Below are positions 8,811-17,631 of a stretch of DNA of 64,000 nucleotides, piece by piece (position 1 is the stretch's first letter; every line of letters starts with the position of its first letter). Made by a program: the position numbers and the translations under genes. The DNA lies in NCBI RefSeq assembly GCF_000413855.1, contig NZ_ATGG01000061.1:62001-126000 (forward strand). The letters run 5' to 3'. Origin of the DNA: Acinetobacter gyllenbergii CIP 110306 = MTCC 11365 (GTDB lineage: Bacteria > Pseudomonadota > Gammaproteobacteria > Pseudomonadales > Moraxellaceae). A model generated the notes under the pieces. That model was given only the letters and a program-made list of their open reading frames with translations. It searched no databases and had not been told where the DNA came from.

Positions 8811-9740
8811 TTATTTCTCCTTGATTAAGACCTTCTGCATAAAGCTCCCAATTTCATCTAGGGCCTGTTCAGACTTGTGAATAAAGCGATTAAACATCTG
8901 AAAGTTATGCCACATATTTTCATAAATATGCAGATGAACCTGCACACCCGATTGCTGGGCACGTTCAGCTAAATGGGCCGCATCATCCACGAGAATCTCT
9001 TCACTGCCTGCTTGAATCAACATCGGTGGAAGACCGCTTAAATCAGCAAAAATAGGTGAAATGCGTGGATCATTGGATTGGAGTTGCCCACGATATCCAT
9101 CGCCACCACGTTTCAAGACATAGCTTTTAATCATTGGATCTCGTTTGGCATTGTTATAAACAGAAGCCGAACTTAAGCTGATATCGACATAAGGCGAGAT
9201 CATCACCATTCCAGCAGGTAAAGCATCTCCTGCCGATCTCAGTTCAACGGCTAAAGCTAAGGCCAAAGCACAACCACCGGAATCTCCGCCTAAAATAATC
9301 TGTTCAGGCTTCCAACCATCATTCAATAAATGTTGATAGACCGACTTCACATCATTCAATGCCGCTGGGTAAGGATGTTCAGGCGCACGTCGATAATCCA
9401 GCATATATACGATGAGCTTGCCCCGTGCAGCGAACTCGGTCGATAAAGCGCGATGCGTCCGAGACGAACCTGCAAAGAATGCCCCACCATGACAGTGTAA
9501 TAACACTCCTTGAGTTTCATCTTCAGGCGTTGCCACTTCGGCGAAAACAATACGTTGATCCCGTGCATCTCTCAATTTAATCTGTTTGACCCAAACATCG
9601 GCTCTAGGTTTAAAAATAGTTGAGCCGACTTCCATTGCAGTACGCAACACTGGAAATGGTAAAGCCAGACCACTGGCCAGTTTAAAACTCAGTCGCAAAC
9701 TCATTTTTACGCCTGTTTCAATCATCTTTTGCTGCATCAT
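8811..9740 (-). CDS. Alpha/beta hydrolase, HSL-type esterase
   Basis: Carboxylesterase of the hormone-sensitive-lipase family (309 aa). It shows the oxyanion motif HGGAFF (residues 84-89) and the nucleophile elbow GDSGG with the catalytic serine at 154. The expected acid is in the ILVDDAA region and the histidine in MWHNF near the C-terminus. No signal peptide is obvious, so it is likely cytoplasmic. It is the last gene of a three-gene operon after an SDR and a Baeyer-Villiger-type monooxygenase. This order suggests alcohol to ketone to ester, followed by ester cleavage here. The substrate is not known. Confidence 0.88.
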   Translation of the reverse strand: MMQQKMIETGVKMSLRLSFKLASGLALPFPVLRTAMEVGSTIFKPRADVWVKQIKLRDARDQRIVFAEVATPEDETQGVLLHCHGGAFFAGSSRTHRALSTEFAARGKLIVYMLDYRRAPEHPYPAALNDVKSVYQHLLNDGWKPEQIILGGDSGGCALALALAVELRSAGDALPAGMVMISPYVDISLSSASVYNNAKRDPMIKSYVLKRGGDGYRGQLQSNDPRISPIFADLSGLPPMLIQAGSEEILVDDAAHLAERAQQSGVQVHLHIYENMWHNFQMFNRFIHKSEQALDEIGSFMQKVLIKEK

Positions 9741-9773
9741 GTGCTCCTATTCATGACATCACCGAGTCATCCT

Positions 9774-11261
9774 TTAACTGGCTTTTTTATCAGTTTCAGA
9801 CTTAGTAAAACCAAGAACATAGTCGTTAAGATCACAATGTGCTAAGCGAGATCGCATTTCAAAAGTCGTCCACGGCCATAAGGTACTATTACGTCCATTG
9901 CGATCGATAAAATAGCTGCTGCATCCGCCGGTATTCCAGACTGTATTTTTTAATGCGGCTTGGATTTCATCATTGTACTGTTCCAATACCTCAGCACGAA
10001 TTTCAACAGTTTCAATCTGTTGTGCCTGTACTTTTTTCAGCATATCCAAGATATACGTCAATTGTGCCTCAATGATGATCAGTGCGGATGAACTCACGGC
10101 AATATTAGGACCAAACATCACAAAAGCATTCGGACAACCTTCAACCACGGTACCGAGATAACCTTTAGCACTGCCCTGCCAGACTTCGTCCATACTTTTG
10201 CCATGCTTATTGCGAATCTGCTTGGCAATCGGTGGATTACTCACTTCAAAGCCTGTGCCAAAAATAATCGCATCGACCTCATGTTCTGATCCATCACTGG
10301 CAATCAAAGTATTGCCACGCACTTCTTCTACTCCACAGCGCAACACCTCGACATTCGGCTTTGCCAATGCGGGATACCATTGATTGGACTGTAACACCCG
10401 TTTGCAACCAATGGTAAAGTCAGGCAGCAGCTTTGCTCGTAACTCGGGATCTTTCACCCCTAAACGAATATTCAATTTGGCTAAGCGTTCAATCTGGCTG
10501 ACCAATTTTGGATGATGCATACTAGAATTTAACGATTCGAATACGCCATAAACACCATAACGGGTCAAACGCTGAGTGACTGGAAGCACTTTAAACAGCG
10601 CCTGAGCAAGTTTTGGTAGGCTTTGATCCATTTTTGGCAATACCCATTGTGGGGTACGCTGTAGCAAAGTGAGTTTCTCCACTTGAGCTTGAATCTCAGG
10701 TACAAATTGAATTGCCGAAGCGCCTGCCCCAACAACAGCAACCTTTTTACCGTTTAAGTCAAAAGCATGGTTCCATTCTGCCGAGTGGAACTGGGCCCCT
10801 TTAAAGGTCTCCAAACCTTTAATTTTCGGCAATACAGGTTGATGCATTGGTCCACCTGCCATAATCGCAAAACGGGCATGGATGAGACCTTGATTGGTTT
10901 TCACCACCCAATGCTTGGCCTGATCATCCCAAGCACTTTCCAGCATTTCATAGCCAAAGCGGACATACTTTTTCACATCGAATTGCTGTGCAACATGTTG
11001 TATATAGGTCTTAATTTCTTGCTGCTGTGCAAACACCCGACTCCATTGTGGATTTGGTGCAAAAGAATAGGAATACAACGCTGATGGGACATCGCAAGCA
11101 CAACCTGGGTAGGTGTTGGCACGCCAGACACCACCAATTTCATCAGCTTTTTCCAAGATTACGATATCTGTAAAACCCGCTTGCTGTAATTTAATCGCGG
11201 CGCCAATCCCTGCAAAGCCAGCCCCAATAATCACCACATGAAATTTTTCGATCTTCGCCAT
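9774..11261 (-). CDS. Flavin-containing Baeyer-Villiger-type monooxygenase
   Basis: FAD/NADPH-dependent monooxygenase of 495 aa. It has an N-terminal FAD site (GAGFAGIG, residues 13-20), the Baeyer-Villiger-like fingerprint FKGAQFHSAEWN (153-164; canonical FxGxxxHxxxW with N in place of P/D), and a second Rossmann motif GAGASA (178-183). In this family a carbonyl compound is converted to an ester or lactone. The gene lies between the SDR (12 bases upstream) and the esterase (33 bases downstream) in one operon, with a divergent TetR regulator. It is distinct from the second, EthA-like, monooxygenase of this window at 36362. Confidence 0.88.
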   Translation of the reverse strand: MAKIEKFHVVIIGAGFAGIGAAIKLQQAGFTDIVILEKADEIGGVWRANTYPGCACDVPSALYSYSFAPNPQWSRVFAQQQEIKTYIQHVAQQFDVKKYVRFGYEMLESAWDDQAKHWVVKTNQGLIHARFAIMAGGPMHQPVLPKIKGLETFKGAQFHSAEWNHAFDLNGKKVAVVGAGASAIQFVPEIQAQVEKLTLLQRTPQWVLPKMDQSLPKLAQALFKVLPVTQRLTRYGVYGVFESLNSSMHHPKLVSQIERLAKLNIRLGVKDPELRAKLLPDFTIGCKRVLQSNQWYPALAKPNVEVLRCGVEEVRGNTLIASDGSEHEVDAIIFGTGFEVSNPPIAKQIRNKHGKSMDEVWQGSAKGYLGTVVEGCPNAFVMFGPNIAVSSSALIIIEAQLTYILDMLKKVQAQQIETVEIRAEVLEQYNDEIQAALKNTVWNTGGCSSYFIDRNGRNSTLWPWTTFEMRSRLAHCDLNDYVLGFTKSETDKKAS

Positions 11262-11273
11262 GAGTTGTAATCC

Positions 11274-12113
11274 TTATTTTGTCTGTGCCAGTTGGCTTAA
11301 ACGTTGGCTATATGCTTTACGATCATTCTGATCGAGACCTTTTAAAATTCGATCATCCCCGATGAATTTACGAAACCCTGTATTCAACCAGTGCGGTACC
11401 AATCCATACGCTTTCGGGGTATGGGTTAAATAATTCGGCACCGCAATTTCAGCCAGATTATGCGCTACGGCTTGGATAATCGCATTCGCTACATCTTGCG
11501 GTTCTACGGTCGGAATCGGCAAACTGTCTCCTGTTCCAGAGGACAATTCAGTTAAGACCTTAGAAGGTAAAACAGCGGATACACCAATCGGCGTATCTCT
11601 GAGCTCCTGTTGCATAGAAGCGGTCAGCCCTACCACTGCAAATTTAGTTGCACAATAAATACTAGCACCCGGAATCGGATATTTACCTGCCAGAGAGGCA
11701 ACATTGACGATATGGCCTGTTTGGCGTTGCAGCATTTTGGGCAGTACTGCTTTCATGCCATGAATCACCCCACGTAAATTAATATCAATTTGCGCATCGG
11801 TGATGGCTTGGCTTTCCTCGACCATCGCCCCCATTGGCATAATGCCTGCGTTGTTGACCAAGATATCTACTGGCCCAAGTGCTTTTTCAATCTGCACAAT
11901 CAAGTCATGAAATGAGTTCTGTGACCGCACATCCAAATAGCCACCAAAACCTTGCACTTTAGTGGCGGCTTGCTGAGCCAATTCTAGATCAATATCGCCA
12001 ATTGCCACTTTGGCGCCGAGTTTTCTAAAGGCAACGGCGGTGGCTAAACCAATCCCTCGCCCTCCACCTGTAATCAGCACTACTTTGTTTAAAAAACTGT
12101 ATTTTTTTCCCAT
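11274..12113 (-). CDS. Short-chain dehydrogenase/reductase
   Basis: Classical SDR oxidoreductase, 279 aa. It has the dinucleotide-binding motif TGGGRGIG near the N-terminus, NNAG in strand beta-4, and the catalytic YxxxK in YCATK. It is the first gene of the SDR/monooxygenase/esterase operon. It is preceded by a 127-bp divergent region shared with the TetR gene, which contains an inverted repeat. A likely role is oxidation of an alcohol to the ketone used by the monooxygenase. Exact substrate unknown. Confidence 0.9.
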   Translation of the reverse strand: MGKKYSFLNKVVLITGGGRGIGLATAVAFRKLGAKVAIGDIDLELAQQAATKVQGFGGYLDVRSQNSFHDLIVQIEKALGPVDILVNNAGIMPMGAMVEESQAITDAQIDINLRGVIHGMKAVLPKMLQRQTGHIVNVASLAGKYPIPGASIYCATKFAVVGLTASMQQELRDTPIGVSAVLPSKVLTELSSGTGDSLPIPTVEPQDVANAIIQAVAHNLAEIAVPNYLTHTPKAYGLVPHWLNTGFRKFIGDDRILKGLDQNDRKAYSQRLSQLAQTK

Positions 12114-12200
12114 GTGCAGTTCCTTTTATTAGTCAAAAAATCACCAACTCGGAACATGATGTCATTTACGGAATGATGTGTCAATTTTCTTAAATTTTGT

Positions 12201-12220
12201 TTTATCGTATTTCCGATAAA
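12201..12220. promoter_or_regulatory. Inverted repeat, candidate TetR operator
   Basis: TTTATCG (12201-12207) and CGATAAA (12214-12220) form a perfect seven-base dyad with a six-base spacer, 20 bases before the tetR start. It overlaps an A/T-rich promoter region (GATAAAAT downstream). Position and symmetry fit autoregulation. Confidence 0.55.
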
Positions 12221-12240
12221 GTTCTGATAAAATTTTTAGC

Positions 12241-12867
12241 ATGAATGATCAAACAACTCTCTCGCGTGCTGAACGCCAACGTATTCAATTACAAGCAGAA
12301 ATTATTGAAGCTGCTTTTTTGGAATTTTCTGAACGCGGTTATCATCAAACTGCGATCTCTGACATTGCCAAAAGACTGGGGATTGGTCATGGCACTTTCT
12401 ATCGTCATTTTGAGAATAAAAGAGACATTCTAGATAAAGTCATTGTCGATACCATGTTTAAAATTACCGCCTTACTGGCCGATGAAAATGCACCCGATGC
12501 GGTATCCACGCTCGAGGCTTATCGGATTCAATGCGAAAGGATTTCCAGTAAATTTCAGGAATTTGCCAAAGATAATCCACGCGCTGTGCGCTTAATTCTG
12601 CTCGAAGCCACTTCAATTGATAAAGAAATGACAGCACAGGTACATAACCTGTTACACCTCGGTGGCTTACTTACCGCAGACTATTTAAAAAATGGCGTTA
12701 AGTGCGGTTATTTAAAAGCGGATCTGGATACCGAAATGACTGGGCATGCCATCGTCGGCATGATTATCGCGGGTGCATTTAAGTTCTTATCCGCGCCTGC
12801 TGATTCTGATGTGCTCAAAAAATATAGCGATGCCGCGATTCAAATGATGATGGCAGGCATCGCCTAA
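12241..12867 (+). CDS. TetR/AcrR-family transcriptional regulator
   Basis: DNA-binding repressor of 208 aa with an N-terminal TetR helix-turn-helix (ISDIAKRLGIGHGTFYRHFE) and a variable ligand-binding C-terminal domain. It is divergent from the SDR/monooxygenase/esterase operon, with an inverted repeat in the shared promoter region. It most likely represses that operon until the substrate or a pathway intermediate binds. Confidence 0.9.
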   Translation: MNDQTTLSRAERQRIQLQAEIIEAAFLEFSERGYHQTAISDIAKRLGIGHGTFYRHFENKRDILDKVIVDTMFKITALLADENAPDAVSTLEAYRIQCERISSKFQEFAKDNPRAVRLILLEATSIDKEMTAQVHNLLHLGGLLTADYLKNGVKCGYLKADLDTEMTGHAIVGMIIAGAFKFLSAPADSDVLKKYSDAAIQMMMAGIA

Positions 12868-12887
12868 AGTGAAGGAAGATTTATCGG

Positions 12888-13763
12888 CTAAGTCAGCTTA
12901 AACTCAGGCATATTGTTTAAATAAGCCAGTGCTTGTGCTGTTGAGCCTTCATGTAATGGACTATGCTTCGGGTTAAAGTAACGTAAACAGGCACGCGCAA
13001 TATAGCTTGCTCGAGGTACACGATCCTGTCTCGCCGCACGGAAATAATCTTTATAGCGAAAACGCTGCGGTAATTGAGGATCTTTTGCGACGAGGGTTTC
13101 CACAGCAATATAGGCCAAGACAATAAATAAAGGAAACGTAAAAACTGCCGCGCCTGTTCTTAATACAAGATTATTACTCAAATGCCGAAACATCGCATCG
13201 GCCACTTCACGATGTTCGACTTCTTCTGCACCATGCCATTGCAATAAACGCAACATTTGTTGATCAACAGGTGCTTGCTGTAGTCCCTCTGCATTGAGTA
13301 CCCAATGCCCCAGCACACCGGTTAAATGCTCTGCCGCTGCGACCATGGCAAGGCGTGTGTTTAGCCACATGGATTTTAATCGAGCATGCTTTAATTCATA
13401 ACCCAAGGGTTTAGAGCCAAGTAGGTCATTAAAGATCCAGCTCATCATTTCGCTATACTGACTTAAATCAATCCCTAATGCTTCGATATGCCGCGTGCCC
13501 AAGGTATGTCCATAACTATGCGCCCCTTCCTGTTTAATGAAAGCCATCACAGCTGCTTTTAATTGTTGATCTTGAACGAAAGGCAGCGCATCTCGAAAAG
13601 TCTGACAAAACCAGCGTTCTGGTGCAGGGGTAATCGGATTAATCACATTGAGCATCTGCGATGCCATTGGATCATCATAGATCCAGTGGCTCGGTGTTGC
13701 TGCAAAATCAAATATGGGGCGTCGAGGAATAATTGAATGGGTTTCTTTCATTAATCCACGCAT
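12888..13763 (-). CDS. PF10118-family predicted metal-dependent hydrolase (copy 1)
   Basis: 291-aa protein of the family annotated as predicted metal-dependent hydrolase (COG3687/PF10118). Two E-x-x-H motifs are visible, in KQEGAHSYGH and EEVEHREVA, spaced as in ferritin-like di-iron proteins. A role as a di-iron oxidase or hydroxylase is therefore possible; that is inference, and the family has no firm function. It is the last gene of a five-gene operon (SDR, ADC-like, PF10118, OYE, PF10118) and is a paralog of the proteins encoded at 15100 and 24206. Confidence 0.8.
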   Translation of the reverse strand: MRGLMKETHSIIPRRPIFDFAATPSHWIYDDPMASQMLNVINPITPAPERWFCQTFRDALPFVQDQQLKAAVMAFIKQEGAHSYGHTLGTRHIEALGIDLSQYSEMMSWIFNDLLGSKPLGYELKHARLKSMWLNTRLAMVAAAEHLTGVLGHWVLNAEGLQQAPVDQQMLRLLQWHGAEEVEHREVADAMFRHLSNNLVLRTGAAVFTFPLFIVLAYIAVETLVAKDPQLPQRFRYKDYFRAARQDRVPRASYIARACLRYFNPKHSPLHEGSTAQALAYLNNMPEFKLT

Positions 13764-13795
13764 AAGACAACTCCTTATCTAAATAACCGTGACGA

Positions 13796-15031
13796 CTATT
13801 CCTGCGTCAAAATGTTAAAACCCATCCGTGGTCCAAATGCCAGCAAAGTACGGACGAGACCCTTAATCGCCTTTGGTTTCTGGCCACTGCTGATACGGCG
13901 GAATTGAGCGGCATGCCAAGCCAGTTGTAGATAGGCATCGACGGGCTTATAGCCAATAGCTGGAATTTTTGCAGCTTCTGTAACTGATTTTCCTGCCAAG
14001 AGCTGCTTGGCTAGATCAGGATGTAAAGCAAATGGTCGAGCAAGTCCCACCAAATCTACAGTGCCATCAGCCACAATACGATTCATCAGCTCGACATTGC
14101 GTAGCCCACCCGTGAGCATCAAGGGTAATCTGCTGTGTTGGCGCAAAGCGCTGGCATAATCCAGAAAATAGGCATCACGCTGAGCCTGACGCTCAGGTGC
14201 ATATCCCAGTTGAGCGGGTGACTCATAATTTCCACCTGACACTTCCAGTAAATCAATCCCTTCAGCTTCTAAGGCCAAGGCAATCTGCACCGATTCTTCC
14301 TGACTCAAGCCCCCTTTTTGGAAATCGGCTGAATTCAGTTTGACACTGAGGATTTTATTTTTGCCAACAGCCTGACGCACAGCCCGAACCGTTTCAATCA
14401 AGATACGACGACGATTTTCTGGGCTTCCACCCCATTGATCGCTACGGGTATTGGCCAAGGGGGATAAGAATTGCGACAACAAATAGCCATGGGCGGCATG
14501 GACTTGCACCCCATCAAAACCTGCTTTCACAGCAAGTGCTGCCGTCGTTGCAAAACGCTGGATTTGTTCGAATATTTCTGTTTCTGACATGGCACGTGGC
14601 ACACGAATCAGATTCATCGCAGGCAAATCCAGCCCCACCGCTGAGGGTGCAATCGGCTTTTTTAATAAGGGTAAGACCGCAACACGACCGGGGTGGTTGA
14701 TTTGCATAATAATCTTGCTGCCATTGGCCTGTGCTGCTTGGGCCCAGAGTTTATGCGCTTGTAAGAATTGCTGGTCTTCCAACACCACATTTCTTGGCTC
14801 AACAAAGGCACGATGATCAATCATCACATTGCCGGTGATTAACAGACCTGTTCCACCTCTGGCCCATGCGGCATAAAGCTGCTGTATATCCGTGGTGGGC
14901 GAGCCATGTCGATCTGCCAATTGTTCACTCATGGCTGACTTTGCAATTCGGTTTGGGATGCTGATGCCACATGCCAATCGTAGTGGTTGTTGTAAAGTAG
15001 AATTTGAGGATAGTGATGCTGTCATTTTCAT
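13796..15031 (-). CDS. NADH:flavin oxidoreductase, old yellow enzyme family
   Basis: FMN-dependent TIM-barrel ene-reductase of 411 aa. The usual markers are seen: the start region LRLACGISIPNRIAKSAM, the substrate-site pair in VQVHAAHGYLLSQFLSP, and FMN phosphate binding at LTGGLR and GLARPF. Family members reduce C=C bonds conjugated to carbonyls. It lies between two PF10118 genes in the AraC-linked operon, suggesting reduction of an unsaturated ketone intermediate. ATG codons at residues 1 and 3 are both possible starts. Confidence 0.88.
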   Translation of the reverse strand: MKMTASLSSNSTLQQPLRLACGISIPNRIAKSAMSEQLADRHGSPTTDIQQLYAAWARGGTGLLITGNVMIDHRAFVEPRNVVLEDQQFLQAHKLWAQAAQANGSKIIMQINHPGRVAVLPLLKKPIAPSAVGLDLPAMNLIRVPRAMSETEIFEQIQRFATTAALAVKAGFDGVQVHAAHGYLLSQFLSPLANTRSDQWGGSPENRRRILIETVRAVRQAVGKNKILSVKLNSADFQKGGLSQEESVQIALALEAEGIDLLEVSGGNYESPAQLGYAPERQAQRDAYFLDYASALRQHSRLPLMLTGGLRNVELMNRIVADGTVDLVGLARPFALHPDLAKQLLAGKSVTEAAKIPAIGYKPVDAYLQLAWHAAQFRRISSGQKPKAIKGLVRTLLAFGPRMGFNILTQE

Positions 15032-15099
15032 TCTTCCTAAAATATTAATCTATAGCTAAGCAGCGCGATGCTGATCTGAGCCAATGCGCTGCCAGAAGC

Positions 15100-15963
15100 T
15101 CATGCTAAATATTGCTGTTTAAGCCGATTCACTTGATTACGGTTGTCATGCTGCCAAGGATGAAAATCTGCTGAGAAAAAGTCGAGGTATTGCCTGCTTA
15201 TCCTTCTGATTAAACCTTTACGTCCAAACAGATAATGAAGCCCTTGGTATACCCCCTTTAAATCACCTTGTTGGCCTGAGTGCTGTAAAAGCTCGATGGT
15301 TCCACGGGTGGTGATCATTACAAAAGAAAGTGTTGTTTCCAGCATCACCAACCTTAGGAAATAGGGTCGATTGACCAAACTTTGATATACATCAAAGGCC
15401 ACCGCTTTGTGTTCAGTTTCTTCAATGGCATGCCATGCCCAGATTTTTCTCACCTGCGCATGAAATAAAGCCAAATCTTCAGGTGCAGTCGCGATAAAGT
15501 AATCTGCAAGAATTGCGGTTAGATGCTCCATGCATACCGTACACGCCAACTGATGCGCAGGAGAAAATTGTGTCTGCATCAAACGATTCATCTTTTTAAA
15601 TCGCTTATAAATTCGATCGACTGGATAACCTTTTTTCAACATCATGGCATTCAATCCATCATGTTCTTTACCGTGATGTGCTTCTTGACCAATAAAGGCA
15701 CGCACCTGTTTCAGTAAAACAGGATCTTTGATCTGTGATTGATAAAGGCGCACGCTATGAATAAACTGCCGCTCTCCATCAGGAAATGCACTGGATAAGG
15801 CGGTCAGCAACATGCTCAGTAAAGGATTCTGGTGAAACCAAAATTCTGAAATGTCATCTGGAAAAGCAAAATCCATGTTACGTACTTGGATCTCAATCGA
15901 AGCAGAAACTTGACGATAGTCAGCAACCGTCGGCTTTGAAGAAACAGCAACAAGATTCATCAC
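15100..15963 (-). CDS. PF10118-family predicted metal-dependent hydrolase (copy 2)
   Basis: 287-aa paralog of the proteins at 12888 and 24206. It carries the two ExxH motifs GQEAHHGKEH and EETEHKAVAFD expected for a ferritin-like di-iron helical bundle, plus a long hydrophobic helix (LVMLETTLSFVMITT). The gene starts 12 bases after the stop of the acetoacetate-decarboxylase-like gene and belongs to the same operon. Enzymatic activity is not established for the family; substrate unknown. Confidence 0.8.
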   Translation of the reverse strand: MMNLVAVSSKPTVADYRQVSASIEIQVRNMDFAFPDDISEFWFHQNPLLSMLLTALSSAFPDGERQFIHSVRLYQSQIKDPVLLKQVRAFIGQEAHHGKEHDGLNAMMLKKGYPVDRIYKRFKKMNRLMQTQFSPAHQLACTVCMEHLTAILADYFIATAPEDLALFHAQVRKIWAWHAIEETEHKAVAFDVYQSLVNRPYFLRLVMLETTLSFVMITTRGTIELLQHSGQQGDLKGVYQGLHYLFGRKGLIRRISRQYLDFFSADFHPWQHDNRNQVNRLKQQYLA

Positions 15964-15974
15964 GTCGCCCTCAG

Positions 15975-16721
15975 CTATAAAACACGCGGATTAAATTGGC
16001 GCAGTAAAAATAATGGGGTGCGTAACCGTGGAATCTGAATCGGTGGAATAAGACCACCTGATAAGTCCACCCGATGCAAACGCGCATCCATCACCTTGCC
16101 TAAGCCCATTTCATGTAAAGGATCATTCACCGTCCCCCTAAAGCGTAATTTCATTTCGACACGGCGCACTTCAACAACATGCTCTTTCGGCGTGAATCGC
16201 ACTTCTCGGGGTAAACCTAAGCCTAAACCGCCTGTAATATTGCGATGCGGCAAACCTAAAATGGGGGGTGCATCCTTTATTAGCTCACTCAATTTGGCTT
16301 CCATTTCAATCAAGACCGTTCCACGGCGCGATGCCTGACTGATAATCCGTGAACCATCATTGTCCCAACTGATTTCCCCGATTTTTTTCGGATAGCCCAG
16401 CAATTCCCGCCCAATAATCATGGCACGGTCATCATCCAAGATCATCCACGGGCAAAAGATGCCTGTTTTATTGCCGACCTGAATATGTACAAATAAGCCT
16501 GCCTCGTGATAGGCCCCCGTATAGACATTTTCGGGGAAATAGGCACAAAACAAATCCGCTCTGGCAGGTTTGGCCAACTTCATGCCAGCAGGTAACCAAC
16601 GGGCCATCGCCTTCTCATTCACCTCGACTACCGCAGTTAAATATTGCGCATTGTGATAGAGCTTATTGCCTAAATTGGCGAGACCAATAGGTGTGCGTAG
16701 GTCATTTATCAACTGTCTCAT
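15975..16721 (-). CDS. Acetoacetate decarboxylase-family protein
   Basis: 248-aa protein of the acetoacetate decarboxylase superfamily. It keeps the Schiff-base lysine pair in ELLGYPKKIGEI, the signature of catalytically active ADC (Lys115/Lys116 in Clostridium). The start is placed at the ATG at 16721 because it overlaps the stop of the upstream SDR (ATGA). A longer frame exists, but it would run 40 codons into that gene. In this operon it may act on a beta-keto acid or a related carbonyl produced by the SDR; large-pocket ADC relatives do other chemistry, so decarboxylation is likely but unproven. Confidence 0.85.
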   Translation of the reverse strand: MRQLINDLRTPIGLANLGNKLYHNAQYLTAVVEVNEKAMARWLPAGMKLAKPARADLFCAYFPENVYTGAYHEAGLFVHIQVGNKTGIFCPWMILDDDRAMIIGRELLGYPKKIGEISWDNDGSRIISQASRRGTVLIEMEAKLSELIKDAPPILGLPHRNITGGLGLGLPREVRFTPKEHVVEVRRVEMKLRFRGTVNDPLHEMGLGKVMDARLHRVDLSGGLIPPIQIPRLRTPLFLLRQFNPRVL

Positions 16722-17524
16722 GCTTTTAACCTCGAAAAGACCTGCTTTAATATCGGTAACAGGATGATGCGCGGGATATAACGTCCTCCAAGAGTCTGGG
16801 CTTGGGCAAGCCATCCAGGAATTACAATTCGACGATTGCAAGCCATGCCTTGAATCGCTTCTTTGGCAACACGTTCTGCCGACACCCAGACTAGATTGCC
16901 CCCAATGCCGTCAATTTTGCTGATGCCTGCCACTTCATTGAAACCGGTTTTGGTTGGACCCGGTGCCAATAAGGTACAGCTCACGCCCGTGCCGCTCAGC
17001 TCACTATGCAGTGATTCGGCAAAAGAGTTGGCAAAGGCTTTGCTTGCGGCATAGGTTGCGTTGGCTGGTGTCGGTTGATGCCCCGAGGTCGAACCCACAA
17101 TCAGAATCGCACCTGTTCGGCGCTGCATCATGTTCGGCAATACCGCTAAAGTCAGATCCTGCACGGCCACCGTATTCACTTCGGTCTGTTCACGCTCCCG
17201 ATCCGCATCCAACTCATGCAAACGTCCGAAAGTGGCAAAGCCTGCGTTATTGCATAACACCGCCACATTGATCTGTTCTAGCTCTTTACGGAAAGTGGTT
17301 CTATCTTGACGATCCGCAAGATCACAAGGACGTAAAGTCACCTCGACTTGGTATTTTTCACGTAGTTGACTGGCAAGTGCTTCTAATTTATCGACACGTC
17401 GGGCAACCAAAATAAGTGAATAGCCTCGGGCTGCAAATTGTTGTGCCAATGCTTCTCCAATACCCGAAGAAGCACCAGTAATTACAACGGGGGAATCTTT
17501 AATAGGAAGAGGTAAACTCATCAT
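16718..17524 (-). CDS. Short-chain dehydrogenase/reductase
   Basis: Classical SDR of 268 aa. It has the cofactor motif TGASSGIG near the N-terminus, NNAG, and the catalytic YAASK. It is the first gene of the five-gene operon, which is divergent from an AraC-type regulator 107 bases away. It is translationally coupled to the ADC-like gene by an ATGA overlap. It probably interconverts an alcohol and a ketone in the pathway. Confidence 0.9.
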   Translation of the reverse strand: MMSLPLPIKDSPVVITGASSGIGEALAQQFAARGYSLILVARRVDKLEALASQLREKYQVEVTLRPCDLADRQDRTTFRKELEQINVAVLCNNAGFATFGRLHELDADREREQTEVNTVAVQDLTLAVLPNMMQRRTGAILIVGSTSGHQPTPANATYAASKAFANSFAESLHSELSGTGVSCTLLAPGPTKTGFNEVAGISKIDGIGGNLVWVSAERVAKEAIQGMACNRRIVIPGWLAQAQTLGGRYIPRIILLPILKQVFSRLKA

Positions 17525-17631
17525 CCATACTCAGTTCAATACAATGTCCTCAGTATTGAGCAGCGAGAACTTGAGCGTGAGCGGTAATTCAGCCATACTG
17601 CTAATCATTTTCGGCCAAATTAAAACAAGAA

